The notes: generated from the sequence alone by a model not told the origin. Positions 1 through 11,263 are shown, numbered from the stretch's first letter. The stretch is 64,000 nt of DNA from Cryptomeria japonica (GCF_030272615.1 NC_081405.1:609634677-609698676), one strand, 5' to 3'. A program made the numbers and translations.

Positions 1-1200
1 ACAAATGTAAAGTTCAACTTGATATCCTCTTCAACATAATCCATTCAACTAGGCTCCTAAATCTGAATTATAAATTCTGGACAATCATGTCTAAGTATCT
101 ACAATCAACCTTGATCAATCACCGATCTCTCTAGGGGGTTCTACAAGATTGTTCATAAAGATACCACTCTCTAAGGCAAAAATGCCTTAGTTAATGGATG
201 AAGATCATGCACTAGATTCAAGTGTAGATCCATTATCTATTTTGGATTCATCTTTCCCGATCCACATCTTCTCATGCTTGTTCTTGATCTCTTCTAACTT
301 CACCTTGTCCCTCTCATTTGATTTGCCTTTGTTTACTGAATCATTATTCTTGTTTCTACAAACAATATTTCTTTGCATAGGTCTGAAATTCATCTGATTT
401 GGTCTCATCATGCATTGGTTAGAGATATGCCCAAACATCCCATAAGAATAACATATATTGTTCTGGAAATTGTTCATTACTGCTCTACACATGTTTGACT
501 TTTGACCATAATTGTTACATATGAAACACTAAAAGATAAAGGTAGGACCATTGTTCATGTTATTCATTCCATTATTTATCCTACTTCTACATTGATTTTC
601 TATATGACAAAAATTATTGCAAGTGAAACATCTACCATTGAATTTATAGGAATTAGGTTGTATTACCAGAGGATTCTTGCTCATCTTATGATTAGGCTAT
701 CTAGAATCAGAGGATTCTCCTTTCTCAAATCCAAGTCCTCTCATGTCTATTCCATGTCTCTGATATTCCAACATCTTTTCAAGCCTTGCTAAGCTAGCAT
801 TCAATTTTTCTTTGTATTCATTTGCAGTACAAACTTCATGTCTTAGGGAAACAATTTGTCTTTCAAGTTCTTGACAATCATTCCTTGATTATGTAGTTAA
901 CTCAAGCTTCAACTAATAATTCTCATAGGTAAGCTTGAAGAATTCATCTGATTTGTCTTTCAATGATTGAGCCAAACTTTCTTCATTCTTCTTTCGGTCT
1001 TGAATATCTTTAGTCAGCTTCATCACAATAGGTTGCATTTCATTTTTCAATCCTACATTCTCTCTAGCAAGTTTATCACACTCATTAGCTTTGTCCTAAT
1101 TTTCCATGCTATGATCTTATTTCTCCTTCAAATTTTCCATCATCTCTTTCCTCTTGTCTCTTGAAGTGTTCCCTTCATCTTGTAAATCTTCAATGAAGTC
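1..1200 (-). pseudogene. Gag-like zinc-knuckle relic (N1 type), inverted
   Basis: Read on the minus strand, this is a broken copy of the gag-like protein found intact in outline at 3317-4332. Three 14-residue knuckles are visible: 589-630 (C-x2-C-x4-H-x4-C complete), 487-528 (His replaced by Gln) and 412-453 (second Cys replaced by Tyr). The start of the first one (KF-x3-CF-x-C) and its spacing match the plus-strand copy. Sequence at 640-1200 fits the coiled-coil part, with several stops. Family knowledge: CCHC knuckles bind element RNA in the Gag particle. Sequence at 1-200 is not recognisable. No LTR of this copy is seen, so it is a fragment or its 3' part lies left of the window. Confidence 0.7.
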
Positions 1201-2214
1201 TTATGGGTAAGTGCACAAAGATAGTGGTAAAAAAGGGGTGTATAAGTGTACACTTTTTTTCTGAAATCAAGTGAACCTGAACTTGGAGGAAAAATTTGAA
1301 AGTCATCCACTCAAGATATGAAGATAATAAAACAACAAATATTATGGTACTTTGAATCTAGTTTCCAAACTACTAAACTTTTTCAAAGTTGGATAAGATT
1401 AAGGGGGTCAAATCCTTCATGCACGAAAAACAAACCCTAGTTTTTTTAAAAAAACATAACATATTGTCTGATGTGCGCATCAAAAAAGTCATAGTTAAAT
1501 TTAGTATTTTGACAAATACTTTAGCCGAAAGATAGTTAAGAGTGAGCACTAGAAGATGTGTACTTTTTTGTAATTTTTTGTTTAGTATTTTGTTTTTAAT
1601 GATTTTTCCAATCGAGCACATCCTGAAAATTAGGTACCTGTTTGTGCACAAAGCATCAATTGCACTTAAAAAATCTAAAATACAATTTTTTTTTAAATTG
1701 TAAAGAATCAAGTGCACTACAACAATATATAAAGTTTTTCAAATTTGGATAAGTATATCAAAAGTTATTAAAAAAATGGTGCATATATGTCCATGACAAC
1801 TATGGAGACACTGGTAAAAGAAATTCAATAATAATATGTTATTGTTGTTCAAATAAAAAAAAATTATATGGTTAGAAAGCTCAGAAGATGGGTGAAAATA
1901 TGGTGGCAATTTTAGAAATACCCACTTGATGAAGTGTAAACTTGATGATGACAAAGTCAAGAAACCAAGTTGATAAAATAAAACACGTCAAAAAGGAGGG
2001 AAATGGAGGGAAATCAAACTTCCAAACCATATCTTTGTCATCCAGGCCTATTTCCAGGCCTAAATAGTTAAAAGCACGTACAGGGTGCCTATGGTATAAA
2101 AAGAGAGTATGGGGTACTTATGGTGTAAGAAGCACATATGATTTATCTTAACTATAAACAACGCACACACACTACTTTTATTTAAATTTTGGGAGTGTGT
2201 AGAATATGATATTG
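1201..2214. other. AT-rich spacer, no gene seen
   Basis: Strongly AT-rich with frequent A and T runs. Open frames here are short, lack motifs and change frame often. No LTR ends, terminal inverted repeats or known protein motifs were seen. Confidence 0.6.
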
Positions 2215-2319
2215 TATATATAATATGTGTATATACACATAATATATAAATATATAATATATAATATTTATATATATATATATATTAAGTACATATACAC
2301 ATATGTGTGTATGTATGTG

Positions 2320-2381
<62 letters not shown>

Positions 2382-2432
2382 GCCTCTCCCTCTCCCTCTC
2401 TCTCTCTCCCTCCCTCTCCCTCTCTCCCATTC
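2215..2432. repeat. Compound (TA)n / (CT)n microsatellite
   Basis: A TA/TATG-rich stretch (about 2215-2315) is followed by a nearly pure CT tract (about 2322-2430) that abuts the first base of the N1 left LTR. The open frames through it are low-complexity artefacts. Confidence 0.9.
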
Positions 2433-3245
2433 TGTTGGCACTCTACAATCTTATGAGAATAGTTGGTGTTGTCAATGATGGAAACCACCTGGCAACCTTT
2501 TGGCACTCATCTGGTAAAGCCAGTGGCACTGACATAGACATCTACATACACCAGAAGACACTTCACTAGCACTGGCAACAATGCATATCGGCACCCCAAC
2601 CAGTAGGGAATAAACTTTTATTTATTACATTTAATTGTAATTATCTTTTGTAAAGCCGACATGGCATATTGTAAAAGACTCATATATATTTATGAGACCT
2701 TATAGGTCCTTTTGTGTAGAAGGTATATATATGAAGAGAATATATAGATGATATTTTGTAAAAAGAGATGTAGTTGACAACAAAGGTTTTGGTTATAGAA
2801 TGAGCTTCAATTGGTACTGAACTTGGTATAGTTGATGATGATTTGAAGCAGTACATTGTATTAGATTTCATAATCCACTTTTGTAGTTAGTGTGACTCTT
2901 ATTGAGCAGCGAGCTCTAGGCAGTTGGCCTTCCTGCATGTGCAGGCCCTATCATTGTAAGTAATATTTATTCATTGGCCAGCGAGTGAATATTATGGGTC
3001 ACAAATCCCACCAAGGTTTTTCCCACATCAGGTTTCCTCGTTAAACATCTTGTGTTATGTTGTGTTTTATATGTTGTCTTTATTTTTCTTGTTTATTGCA
3101 TTAATTCTTATTTACCGGTACACTGTTTGGGAAGCAAAGTTCTTAATAAGTTTAAATATTCTACTAACCCATAAGATATTGATTCACCCCCCCCCCCCCC
3201 CCCCCCCCCCGCTCAGTATCTTTGGGACTATCATTAATCCTAACA
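2433..3245 (+). repeat. N1 left LTR
   Basis: The 813-bp repeat runs from TGTTGGCACTC to CCTAACA and is matched by 8277-9058. It contains a run of 24 C at 3187-3210 followed by CTCAGTATCTTTGGGAC, a box also found near the LTR ends of other families in the window. The flanking CATTC on the left resembles CCTTC after 9501, a possible imperfect target duplication. Confidence 0.85.
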
Positions 3246-3247
3246 AT

Positions 3248-3260
3248 TGGTATCAGAGCC
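3248..3260 (+). promoter_or_regulatory. N1 primer-binding site
   Basis: TGGTATCAGAGCC, two bases after the LTR, is the usual plant retrotransposon site complementary to the 3' end of initiator methionine tRNA, where minus-strand DNA synthesis starts. Confidence 0.85.
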
Positions 3261-3316
3261 AGGTCCTCTATTTTCAAAAGCCTAACATCTTGAGGAAGAT
3301 TCTGACACTAGTACAG

Positions 3317-4332
3317 ATGGAGAACTTAAGAAAACAATTGGAAGGAGCTCTTGTAGACTATGATGCAGAGAAGTTGAAGAATATCAAACTTGAAGATGAT
3401 CTAAGGACAACACAGGAATTCTTTCAAGGACTTTAAGAGAAGCTTACTATAGCTTGAAATAAAATAAAAGATTTTCATGAGAAGATGTAGAATGATAATG
3501 ATGAAAAGGAAACTCTTAATGAACTTGTGGACAAGTTGAGACAAGAAAATAGTAATATGAAAAATGAAATGCAAGATATGACTATGAGGGTTTGTAAAGA
3601 CATTGAAGATAGAAAGAAGAATGAAGTGACTTGACTAGGAGACTCAATGATGCTGGAAATGAAAATATAACACTCAATCATGAAAATGATATGTTGAAGA
3701 TAGATCTAATTCACATGCAACATGATAAAACCAAACTTATGAGACAAAAGAGAATTCTGGAAAATGAGCTGGCTACTACAAATAAACAAAAAGAGAAATT
3801 CAAGAAAAGATCAGAAGAATTTGATAACATGCTAAAAAGTCAGAAACCTAATGGAGATACTAATGGACTTGGATTTGAAGTTGGAGAAAGTTCTGGTGCT
3901 ACAAACAATCATGATCACAGTAAACCGGTAAGACAACCTAGTGCTTATAAATTTAATGTGAAATGCTTTAACTGTAACAAGTATGGTCATAGAGAAAATC
4001 AATGTAGATTCTGAAACAATCAGAACATCAATGCACTCATTGGTCAATGTTCCAAATACAACAAAATTGGTCATAATTCAGAAAATTGTAGAATGAATGT
4101 GAAATGTTATGTCTGTGGAAGATTTGGGCACTTATCTAATCAATGCAGAACACAAACCAGCATAGGATATGGAAAATCTATTCAGAAGAATAATGTAACT
4201 TGTTATGCTTGTAACAAAATTGGACATATTGCAAAATTTTGTAGAAGAAAGACTTCACCGACAAATAGTAAAGGACCCAGTTTGAAAGGCAAAGAAAAGA
4301 TAGATGAGGTAAAGAAAGAATTTTCAAAATAA
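3317..4332 (+). pseudogene. N1 gag-like coiled-coil protein with four CCHC knuckles
   Basis: The ATG at 3317 follows the PBS by 57 bases. The first 40 residues are in one frame. Stops and at least one frameshift lie between 3436 and 3631, after which one frame runs to 4332 with a TGA at 4012. The N-terminal two thirds is rich in Lys, Glu, Asn and Leu and reads as coiled coil. The C-terminus carries four knuckles: 3964-4005, 4048-4089 (second Cys now Tyr), 4105-4146 and 4201-4242. Zinc knuckles of this type bind RNA in Gag, so a packaging role is inferred. The long coiled coil and four knuckles are unlike the one-knuckle Gag of Copia A and B in this window. The protein ends Lys-rich. Confidence 0.7.
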
Positions 4333-4731
4333 TAAATTAGGAAGACAAATTAGAATGTTGATGAGACTATTACTTCACCAGTAGAATAGAGTATTACTCC
4401 ACCAGCAGGAGATTCTTCATCCAACTGAGAAGTAACCCTTTGGGGGTAATGCAGCAAATTGAATATCATGCAGATTACCCTCGGTTGATGGTGAGAAGAT
4501 AGAATTCTTCTTTACCGGTAGATGTGTTAATTTTTCACTTAACCGGTGAGCATTTAATATAGATGTTGAAAGAAATTTCATTATAAACATCAGTTTTCCC
4601 TCATTTTTGATTCATCGAGCATTCAAATTCGCAGAGAGCACAAAATCTGAGCAAAGGCATTCAAGGCAAAGGTGTGAAGCAATTTCTTTCAAGCATTCAG
4701 ACATTATTAGGCAGCTAAAGGTATTTTTCAA
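4333..4731 (+). promoter_or_regulatory. Inter-ORF leader with possible internal promoter
   Basis: About 400 bases separate the two N1 ORFs. TATAAAC lies at 4582-4588, roughly 145 bases before the ATG at 4732, and the ATG sits in a favourable plant context (AAATGGCT). Other splice or initiation signals are not distinctive. An own promoter for the second ORF is inference; the region could equally be an intron or plain spacer. Confidence 0.35.
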
Positions 4732-7700
4732 ATGGCTTCTTCTTCCACTCCTAAATTTATTGTAAACCGTACTATTGTGGAAAATGTAAAACGTCCTAGG
4801 CCCATGTTCAAAATTATTCTTGAAGTAGCTAACCAAGATGATTCCATAGGAGCATTTTTGAAGATTCCTAAAGGTGTAGCTTATGTTGAAGACCCTAGCA
4901 TTTATATTCATTGCAACATTGAAGAATTAGATTCCGGGGAATTGTTAAAAATGTTTAGAACCGTAATTTGTGATGAAAATGGCACTATTAAACCCAATCA
5001 CAAGATTGTGGAGAGTTTAGGTTTTGTTGAGATATTGAATATCCTTGAATTTTTGGAATTAGTGAGAATTGTCCTAAGTAGGGCAAATGGAGAATTTCTA
5101 TGGTTAGAATCTGTCTACAAATTCACCCGGAAAGCAATTAGGGTAGTAACAGTTTTACCCTTAACTGGCAGTAGACTAGACAAGACAAAGAAAGTCCCTA
5201 ACAAAGTCATGACCCTAACCAGAGCAACATCTGATAGTAGATCACTAAGAGTAAATGGCATCAAGGACATCAATGTGAGATTCATAAGTATGGTTTTAGG
5301 TTACAAGACGACTCATGCAAACAGACTTAATTCAGTTTCTAGTCTTTGCATTAATAGTGCTTATAAAATGGTGAAAAACAATACAAAAATAGATGTGTGT
5401 GAATGGCTAAAGGATGAACTCATTGATAATTTTATAAAGATTAAAGGTGATAAGAAAGATACATTTTGTTTTGGTAATCTCTTAGTATGCTTAATGTTGT
5501 ATTTCATAAAGGAGATCCCTAGTATAGGATATAAAGACTTTGAATATGACATACTGGTAGGAAAACAATTACAGGAAGCTTTTACCAGCATGGGAACTAC
5601 AAAAGATAGTAATATAAGTGAATATTTCAAAGCTTTTCAAGCCAAAATGAAAACTAGAGAAAGACTATCATAAATATGATAAAGAAATCTATTTTGTAAT
5701 CAAGAAGGATGACACATGGATGGAAGTTGTACTTCCTAGACCTATATGGGTAACTGAAATGGGTTATGAGGTAGATCTCAAAATTATTGAGACCTATGCA
5801 AAATCTTTGTTAGATGCACCTAGAGAACCAATAGAAGAAGTTTTTGGTAGTGTAGAAACAATTGAAAGTAATGTGAAAATAATGAAGCAAAGGAAGAAAA
5901 GAGAGAAATACATAAAAGATGCATCAAATAATTTAAAGGAAATCAAAGAAAATGTTATGAACATTATTGGTATATCGGCTAGTGAGCTAGAGGAACTGCA
6001 ACCAAAGGCACACATTTCACCGGTTGGTACATCTTCTGACAGTGAGATACTAGCTGAATTCAAAAGAGTTGAAAGAAAGAGAAAACCTTCATCGATACCC
6101 TCTCCTCCACCCAAAAGGACAAGAACCTTAAGGAAGAAACAACAAGCAGTAAGGCAACCGACTAAGAAACAGAAACCGGTCATACCCTCATTGAAAATTT
6201 GCTAAATAAAATAACTAATGATGGTAATTTGGCTAATGTAAGCAAATTGTATAACACATTCAAAGATTAAAAAAAGAAAAGAATTGAAAATAATATAATC
6301 TTACATCTGGATATATACAAGAAAGTTTTAATTGAAGTTGTGGATGACTTGTATAATGAACAATATAGAAGATTAGATGCAAAGAGGATTGCAGTGATGG
6401 AATTGGACAAGAAACTAAAAGTTGATAAACTTTTATCTGTACATCCGGTTAACTCAAAAGAGGAGATTGATGACCTAATTTGTGAGGCTAACATATCCAC
6501 TTTTGCTAGTGGTCACTGGCAAGTGAGTTTAATGGCAGGTAGAGTAAATGAGATTGCAAAGGAGACTACTAATAAATGGGATATCTTTTTTGTGCAAAAA
6601 AGAAAAACAAGAGGAAGTGAACAGGCCGAAGAAAACATTCAAATTTTGTCAGAAGGATAAGGAAAAGGGGAAAGGTAAAGTTGGTGGAATACAGAACATC
6701 AAGATAACTGACAACTTGCCACCACCCTTGGACACTGCATCAATACATAGTGATGATCCACTGGTTTTGTAAGTGAAGGCATAACACATGATAACATTAA
6801 TCCTAAATATCAAATTCTATTCACCATGAATGTAGACACTTAGGAAGCAAATATTGTTGTGGATAAGGACAATACAGAGGTTAAGGAAGATATTGATGGC
6901 ACTGGAAACATTGTTGAGCAACCGGTAGAGACTATAGAGGTTGAGATCCAATTAGAGCAAACATCACAAACTAAGAAACCATTTGATACTGGAATGAATA
7001 CTAGAGGTATAGATGCTAACATAGTGAAACCTTTTGCGATAGAGATATTGGAAGTTGAGCACATATAGAAACTGATAGAGAAACCTACAGATGCAGAGGT
7101 ACATATTGAGGTAGTGAAACCAGTAATCACTGAGATACCTAAATAGTCAGACAAACCTTTCCTGGTTGAAATGAAAACTCAGACTGATCCACCAAAGGTT
7201 AACACAAACAAAATGGTTACAAATATTGGAAGCACATAGGTAATTAAGGTAGTTGGTCAGACATTTGGTACTTCATCAAGTGAATTCAGGCCTACTAATG
7301 TGATAGAGGTACTCCCAGACTCTATCAAGAAGATAACTGACTATAATGCATTGGCTTACAAGGAAATTTATGACACAATACTAATTCTTAAAATGATTGC
7401 ACTGAAATGTAATATAGATCATGTAAAGGATTCTTTAGGTAAATTGGACACATTATCCAAATTCATTACTAACAATGCAATAACAGTTGGTAAGGTGAAT
7501 GAGGACACCTTCAAAGAGAAAGTTGAAAAGGAAAATGATAAATTATTTGAGGATACAATAAAGAAGTGCATAGAACATATAAATACACTACTACTGGCAC
7601 TGAATACTACAATTTTGGAATATAAAGAGTTGTATAGAGAAACATGCAAACCACATCTTTTGACAAATGACATAGAAAAGGAAATAAGTAGAGTACAGAA

Positions 7701-8073
7701 AGAAATAGTTGACATAGCTGATAACATAATTGGTTCATCCAAACCTATATAAGTTATTGAGTAGGAAATAGCAGGTTTTGAGGAGAAATTGGAAAAATTT
7801 GAGAAAGAGAAGGCAAGGATTAAGGCTAATGCTAGAGAGATTAAGTATAAACCTGGTCCTAAGTTGGATAACCTCATTTCTCTGAGAAATCAGATCTCTA
7901 AGGCATTACCTCAAAGAGAAAGCTCACCAGAAAAGAACATGCATCATCTCACCAACATAATCCAACAGACTAAGGAAACACTAAATGATAGCAAAAAATT
8001 CATGCAGAGTTTAAACTTGGTTTTGGCAGACATATTTCAAATTGTAATCAACCAGTTACAAACTTTGAGGTGA
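4732..8073 (+). pseudogene. N1 ORF2, long protein of unknown function (broken)
   Basis: A 313-residue frame starts MASSSTPKF at 4732 and continues after a one-base shift near 5673 into frame 2 (to 6205), then returns to frame 1 for most of 6250-8073 with several stops. Summed length is about 1,100 codons. The first 300 residues look globular. A basic stretch at about 6108-6175 (PPPKR, then RKK, then TKKQK) could be a nuclear localisation signal. The middle (6860-7150) is Glu/Val-rich and probably disordered. The last 250 residues are predicted helical, Lys/Glu-rich. I recognise no enzyme motif: no D-D-E, DSG, YVDD or RNase H pattern. It is not a cellular gene I know. Captured host sequence or an element-specific accessory protein are both possible. 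Confidence 0.55.
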
Positions 8074-8111
8074 AATTTTTGCAGTCATTTGACAATTTTT
8101 GACAACCTTTA

Positions 8112-8276
8112 TCATTGATGTCAAAGGGGGAGTAGTGGATAGAGAAAAATGATTATTCAAAGGAGATCATCTGCTCAGGTGGAGCACATATTTTTGGTAA
8201 CTTTTTGGACATTGGTTTTTCAAACAGTTTTTGGATTTTTCTCATGAGTATTGCCATCAATGCCAAAGGGGGAGAT
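8112..8276 (+). promoter_or_regulatory. N1 twin polypurine boxes
   Basis: Two G-rich boxes occur: GTCAAAGGGGGAG near 8121-8133, and GCCAAAGGGGGAGATTG ending at 8276, directly before the right LTR. The second is the expected polypurine tract priming plus-strand synthesis. Each is preceded by a CATTGATG or CATCAATG motif. Copia A and the Copia remnant at 47339 have the same pair. Confidence 0.75.
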
Positions 8277-9058
8277 TGTTGGAATTCTACACTCTTATGA
8301 GAATAGTTGGTGTTGTCATTGATGGCAACCATCTGGAAACATTCTGGCACTCATTTGGTAAAGCCATCGGCAGGCACCAACACTAGCATAGACATCTACA
8401 TACACTGACAGACACTTCACCGGTAGTGGCAACAATGCATATCGGCACCCCAGCCGACAAGGAATAAACTATTATTTATTATATTTAATTGTAATTATCT
8501 TTTGTAAAGCTGACATGGAATATTGTAAAAGATTCATATAGATGTATGAGATCTTATAGGTCATTTTGTGTAGAAGGTATATATATGGAGAGAATATATA
8601 GATGATATTTTGTAAAAGGAGATATAGTGGACAACAAAGGTTTTGGTTATAGAATGAGCTTAAACCAGTACTAAACCTGACATAGTTGATGCTGATTTGA
8701 AGCAGTACATTGTATTGGATTTCATAATCTACTTTTATACTCAGTGTGACTCTTATTGAGCAATGAGCTCTAGGCAGTTGGTCTTCCTACATGTGGAGGC
8801 CCCTCATTGTAAGTAATATTTATTCATTGGCCAGTGAGTGAATATTGTGGGTCACAAATCCCACCGAGGTTTTTCCCACACTAGGTTTCCTCATTAAACA
8901 TTTTATGTTATTGTGTGTTTTCTATGTTGTCTTTATTGTTCCTATTTACTGCATTAATTCTTATTTATCGATACACTTTTTTGGGATGCAAATTTCTTAA
9001 TAAGTTTAAATATTCTACTAACTAGTAAGATACTATTCATCATTTTCCCTCTCAGTAT
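8277..9058 (+). repeat. N1 right LTR (3' end disrupted)
   Basis: It aligns with 2433-3220 through the CTCAGTAT box, then breaks off at about 9058 where an inverted LTR-end fragment begins. The block 8936-9058 recurs in direct orientation at 9348-9477, followed there by the missing LTR end (to 9501). Confidence 0.8.
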
Positions 9059-9177
9059 GCATTAGTATCTTACCGATTAGAAGAATATTTAAACTTATTA
9101 AGAGAGAGAGAGGGAGAGGGAGTGGGAGAGGGGTGAGAGAAGTGGGAGGGAGAGAAGAACAAAGAGAGGATTGGGGT

Positions 9178-9208
<31 letters not shown>

Positions 9209-10140
9209 ATTTGGTATGGAGGAAGGGAGAAGGTGTTAGGATTAATGTCAGTCCCAAAGATATTGAGAGGGCGAGGGGTGAATCAGTATCTTACCAGTTA
9301 GAAGAATATTTAAACTTATTAAGACAGAGAGAGAGAGGGGGAGAGAGAATATTGTTCCTGTTTACTGCATTAATTCTTATTTACTGGTACATTATTTTGG
9401 GATGCAAAGTTCTTTATAAGTTTAAATATTCTAGTAACCGGTAAGATACTAATTCACCCCCCCACCTCTCAGTATCTTTGGGACCATCATTAATCCTAAC
9501 ACCTTCTCCCTTCCTCATTCCAAATCCCCCCTCTCTCTCTCTCTGTGTACCCCAACCCTCTCTTTGTTCTTCTCTCCCTCCCCCTTTAATCCCCCCAATC
9601 CATCTCTCTCTCTCTCTCTCTCTGTGTTAGGATTAATGACAGTCTCAAAGATACTGAGATGGGGAGGGGTGAATCAGTATCTTACCAGTTAGCAGAATAT
9701 TTAAACTTATTAAGAGAGAGAGAGAGAGGGATAGAGAGAGAGAGGGAGAGGGAGAGGGGAGGGACAAGGGGAAGGGAGAGAAGAACAGAGGGTTGGGGTA
9801 TAGAGAGAGAGAGAGAGGGGGGGGATTTTGTATGGAGGAAGGGAGAAGGTCTTAGGATTAATGATACTCCCAAAGATATTGAGAGGAGGGGTGAATTAGT
9901 ATCTTACCAATTAGCAGAATATTTAAACTTATTAAGAGAGAGAGAGAGAAGGGGGAGGGAGAGAAGAACAAAGAGAGGGTTGGGGTACAGAGAGAGAGAG
10001 AGAGAGGATTTGGTATGGAGGAAGGGAGAAGGTGTTAGGATTAATGACAGTCCTAAAGAGACTGGGAGGGGAGGGGTGAATCAGTATCTTACTGGCTAGC
10101 AGAATATTTAAACTTATTAAGAACTTTGCATCCGAAAACA
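9059..10140. repeat. Array of direct and inverted N1 LTR-end fragments with GA tracts
   Basis: The reverse complement of the last 80-100 bp of the N1 LTR (TGTTAGGATTAATGACAGT, then AGTATCTTACC, then AGAATATTTAAACTTATTAAG) occurs at about 9062-9100, 9236-9325, 9626-9712, 9851-9940 and 10036-10122. Copies are separated by GA-rich spacers with a shared core (AGAAGAACAAAGAGAGGG, then GGATTTGGTATGGAGG). At 9348-9610 both the LTR end and the spacer core appear in the opposite orientation. The result is a complex of direct and inverted repeats with units of roughly 180-220 bp. Confidence 0.8.
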
Positions 10141-10500
10141 GTGTACCGGTAAATAAGAATTAATGCAGTAAACAGGAACAATAAAGACAACATATAAAAC
10201 ACACAATAACACAATATGTTTAACGAGGAAACCTAGTATGGAAAAAACCTCAGTGGGATTTGTGACCCACAATATTCACTCACTAGCCAATGAATAAATA
10301 TTAGTTACAATGAGGGGCCTCCACATGTAGGAAGGCCAATTGCCTAGAGCTCATTGCTCAATAAGAGTCACACTGACTACAAAAGTAGATTATGAAATCC
10401 AATTCAATGTACTACTTCAAATCAACATCAACTATGCCAGGTTGAGTACTAGTTTAATCTCATTCTATAACCAAAACCTTTGTTGTCAACTATATCTCAC
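10036..10500 (-). repeat. Inverted, truncated N1 LTR
   Basis: The last array unit continues into a longer inverted LTR: it carries reverse complements of the blocks seen at 8640-9058, including the box for GTGACTCTTATTGAGC and TTTAACGAGGAAACCTAGT. It stops at about 10500, where a CT tract begins. It is the terminal part of an inverted LTR and not a full copy. Confidence 0.75.
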
Positions 10501-10512
10501 TTCCTCCATATG

Positions 10513-10516
<4 letters not shown>

Positions 10517-10600
<84 letters not shown>

Positions 10601-10634
10601 ACCCGAACCCTCTCTTTTTTCTTCTCTCCCTCCC

Positions 10635-10709
<75 letters not shown>

Positions 10710-10735
10710 TCTCCCTCTCCCTCCCTCCCTTTTCC
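10517..10735. repeat. (CT)n tract with spacer core
   Basis: Two long CT runs flank a core (TTTGTACCCGAACCCTCTC, then CTTCTCTCCCTCCCC) that is the reverse complement of the GA-spacer core of the neighbouring array, so it is part of the same amplified material. The 126-residue frame over it is low complexity. Confidence 0.85.
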
Positions 10736-10739
10736 TTCA

Positions 10740-11263
10740 CATTTTCTTTACTATAAATAGCACGTACGGGATACTAAGCCTATTAGTTTGCTACCCTTCC
10801 ATAACATATTTAAGGCATAGTAGCGCATACACACTAATTATGAGTTGTAATCATGTATAGGGTGAAAAAAAATGCCATTGGGCTTGCCAACATTTTAGGG
10901 ACTAACAACACATGGGTGGTTATTAATATACCATGTACGAGGTACTTAGACATTGTTTTATTTTCCTAAGAGCCTTAACGACCTAAAAAGAAGTTTTTGT
11001 GGTCATTGAAGGCCCCACTGCAATTGTGTTTGCACTTCTATCACTATTTTATACATAGAAGTAAGTGATTTTTTTGTTTTTGCATGATTTCAAATGATTG
11101 AATTGTTATTCTTATTAGTTTTATCAATATTATTATGATTTTTTAATAGTTTTGATTCAAAAAAATAATGGTAAGATGCATATTTATGGTTATTTGTTTG
11201 TTTATAAACTTTTGTTTACATAAATATATAATATAATTCTATTTAGGAGAACTGATATCAACC
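10740..11263. other. Spacer upstream of transposase-like gene
   Basis: AT-rich, with no protein motif recognised. It may hold the 5' part or promoter of the transposase-like gene that starts at 11264; a splice-acceptor-like TATTTAG lies just before that start. Confidence 0.4.

Larger units (their letters stand above)
2433..9058 (+). mobile_element. N1: non-autonomous LTR retrotransposon with gag and a long unknown ORF
   Basis: Two LTRs (2433-3245 and 8277-9058) in direct orientation begin TGTTGG, and the left one ends CCTAACA. A PBS lies 2 bases after the left LTR and a purine tract just before the right LTR. The 5-kb interior encodes a coiled-coil, four-knuckle Gag-like protein and a long second reading frame, but no protease, integrase, RT or RNase H motif. 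It therefore needs enzymes from another element. LTR segments, C-rich box and PPT resemble those of the Copia remnant at 47339-56546, a plausible helper lineage. Both frames are broken by stops and shifts. The right end is scrambled: the last part of the LTR is duplicated at 9348-9501, so the true end is uncertain. Confidence 0.8.

Noticed and set aside
2182..2569. Open frames through CT/GA and TA tracts (for example 2182-2569, 10480-10860, 32131-32475, 58291-58650)
   Set aside because: Microsatellites avoid stop codons in some frames; Ser-Leu, Arg-Glu or Tyr-Ile repeats without any domain are artefacts.
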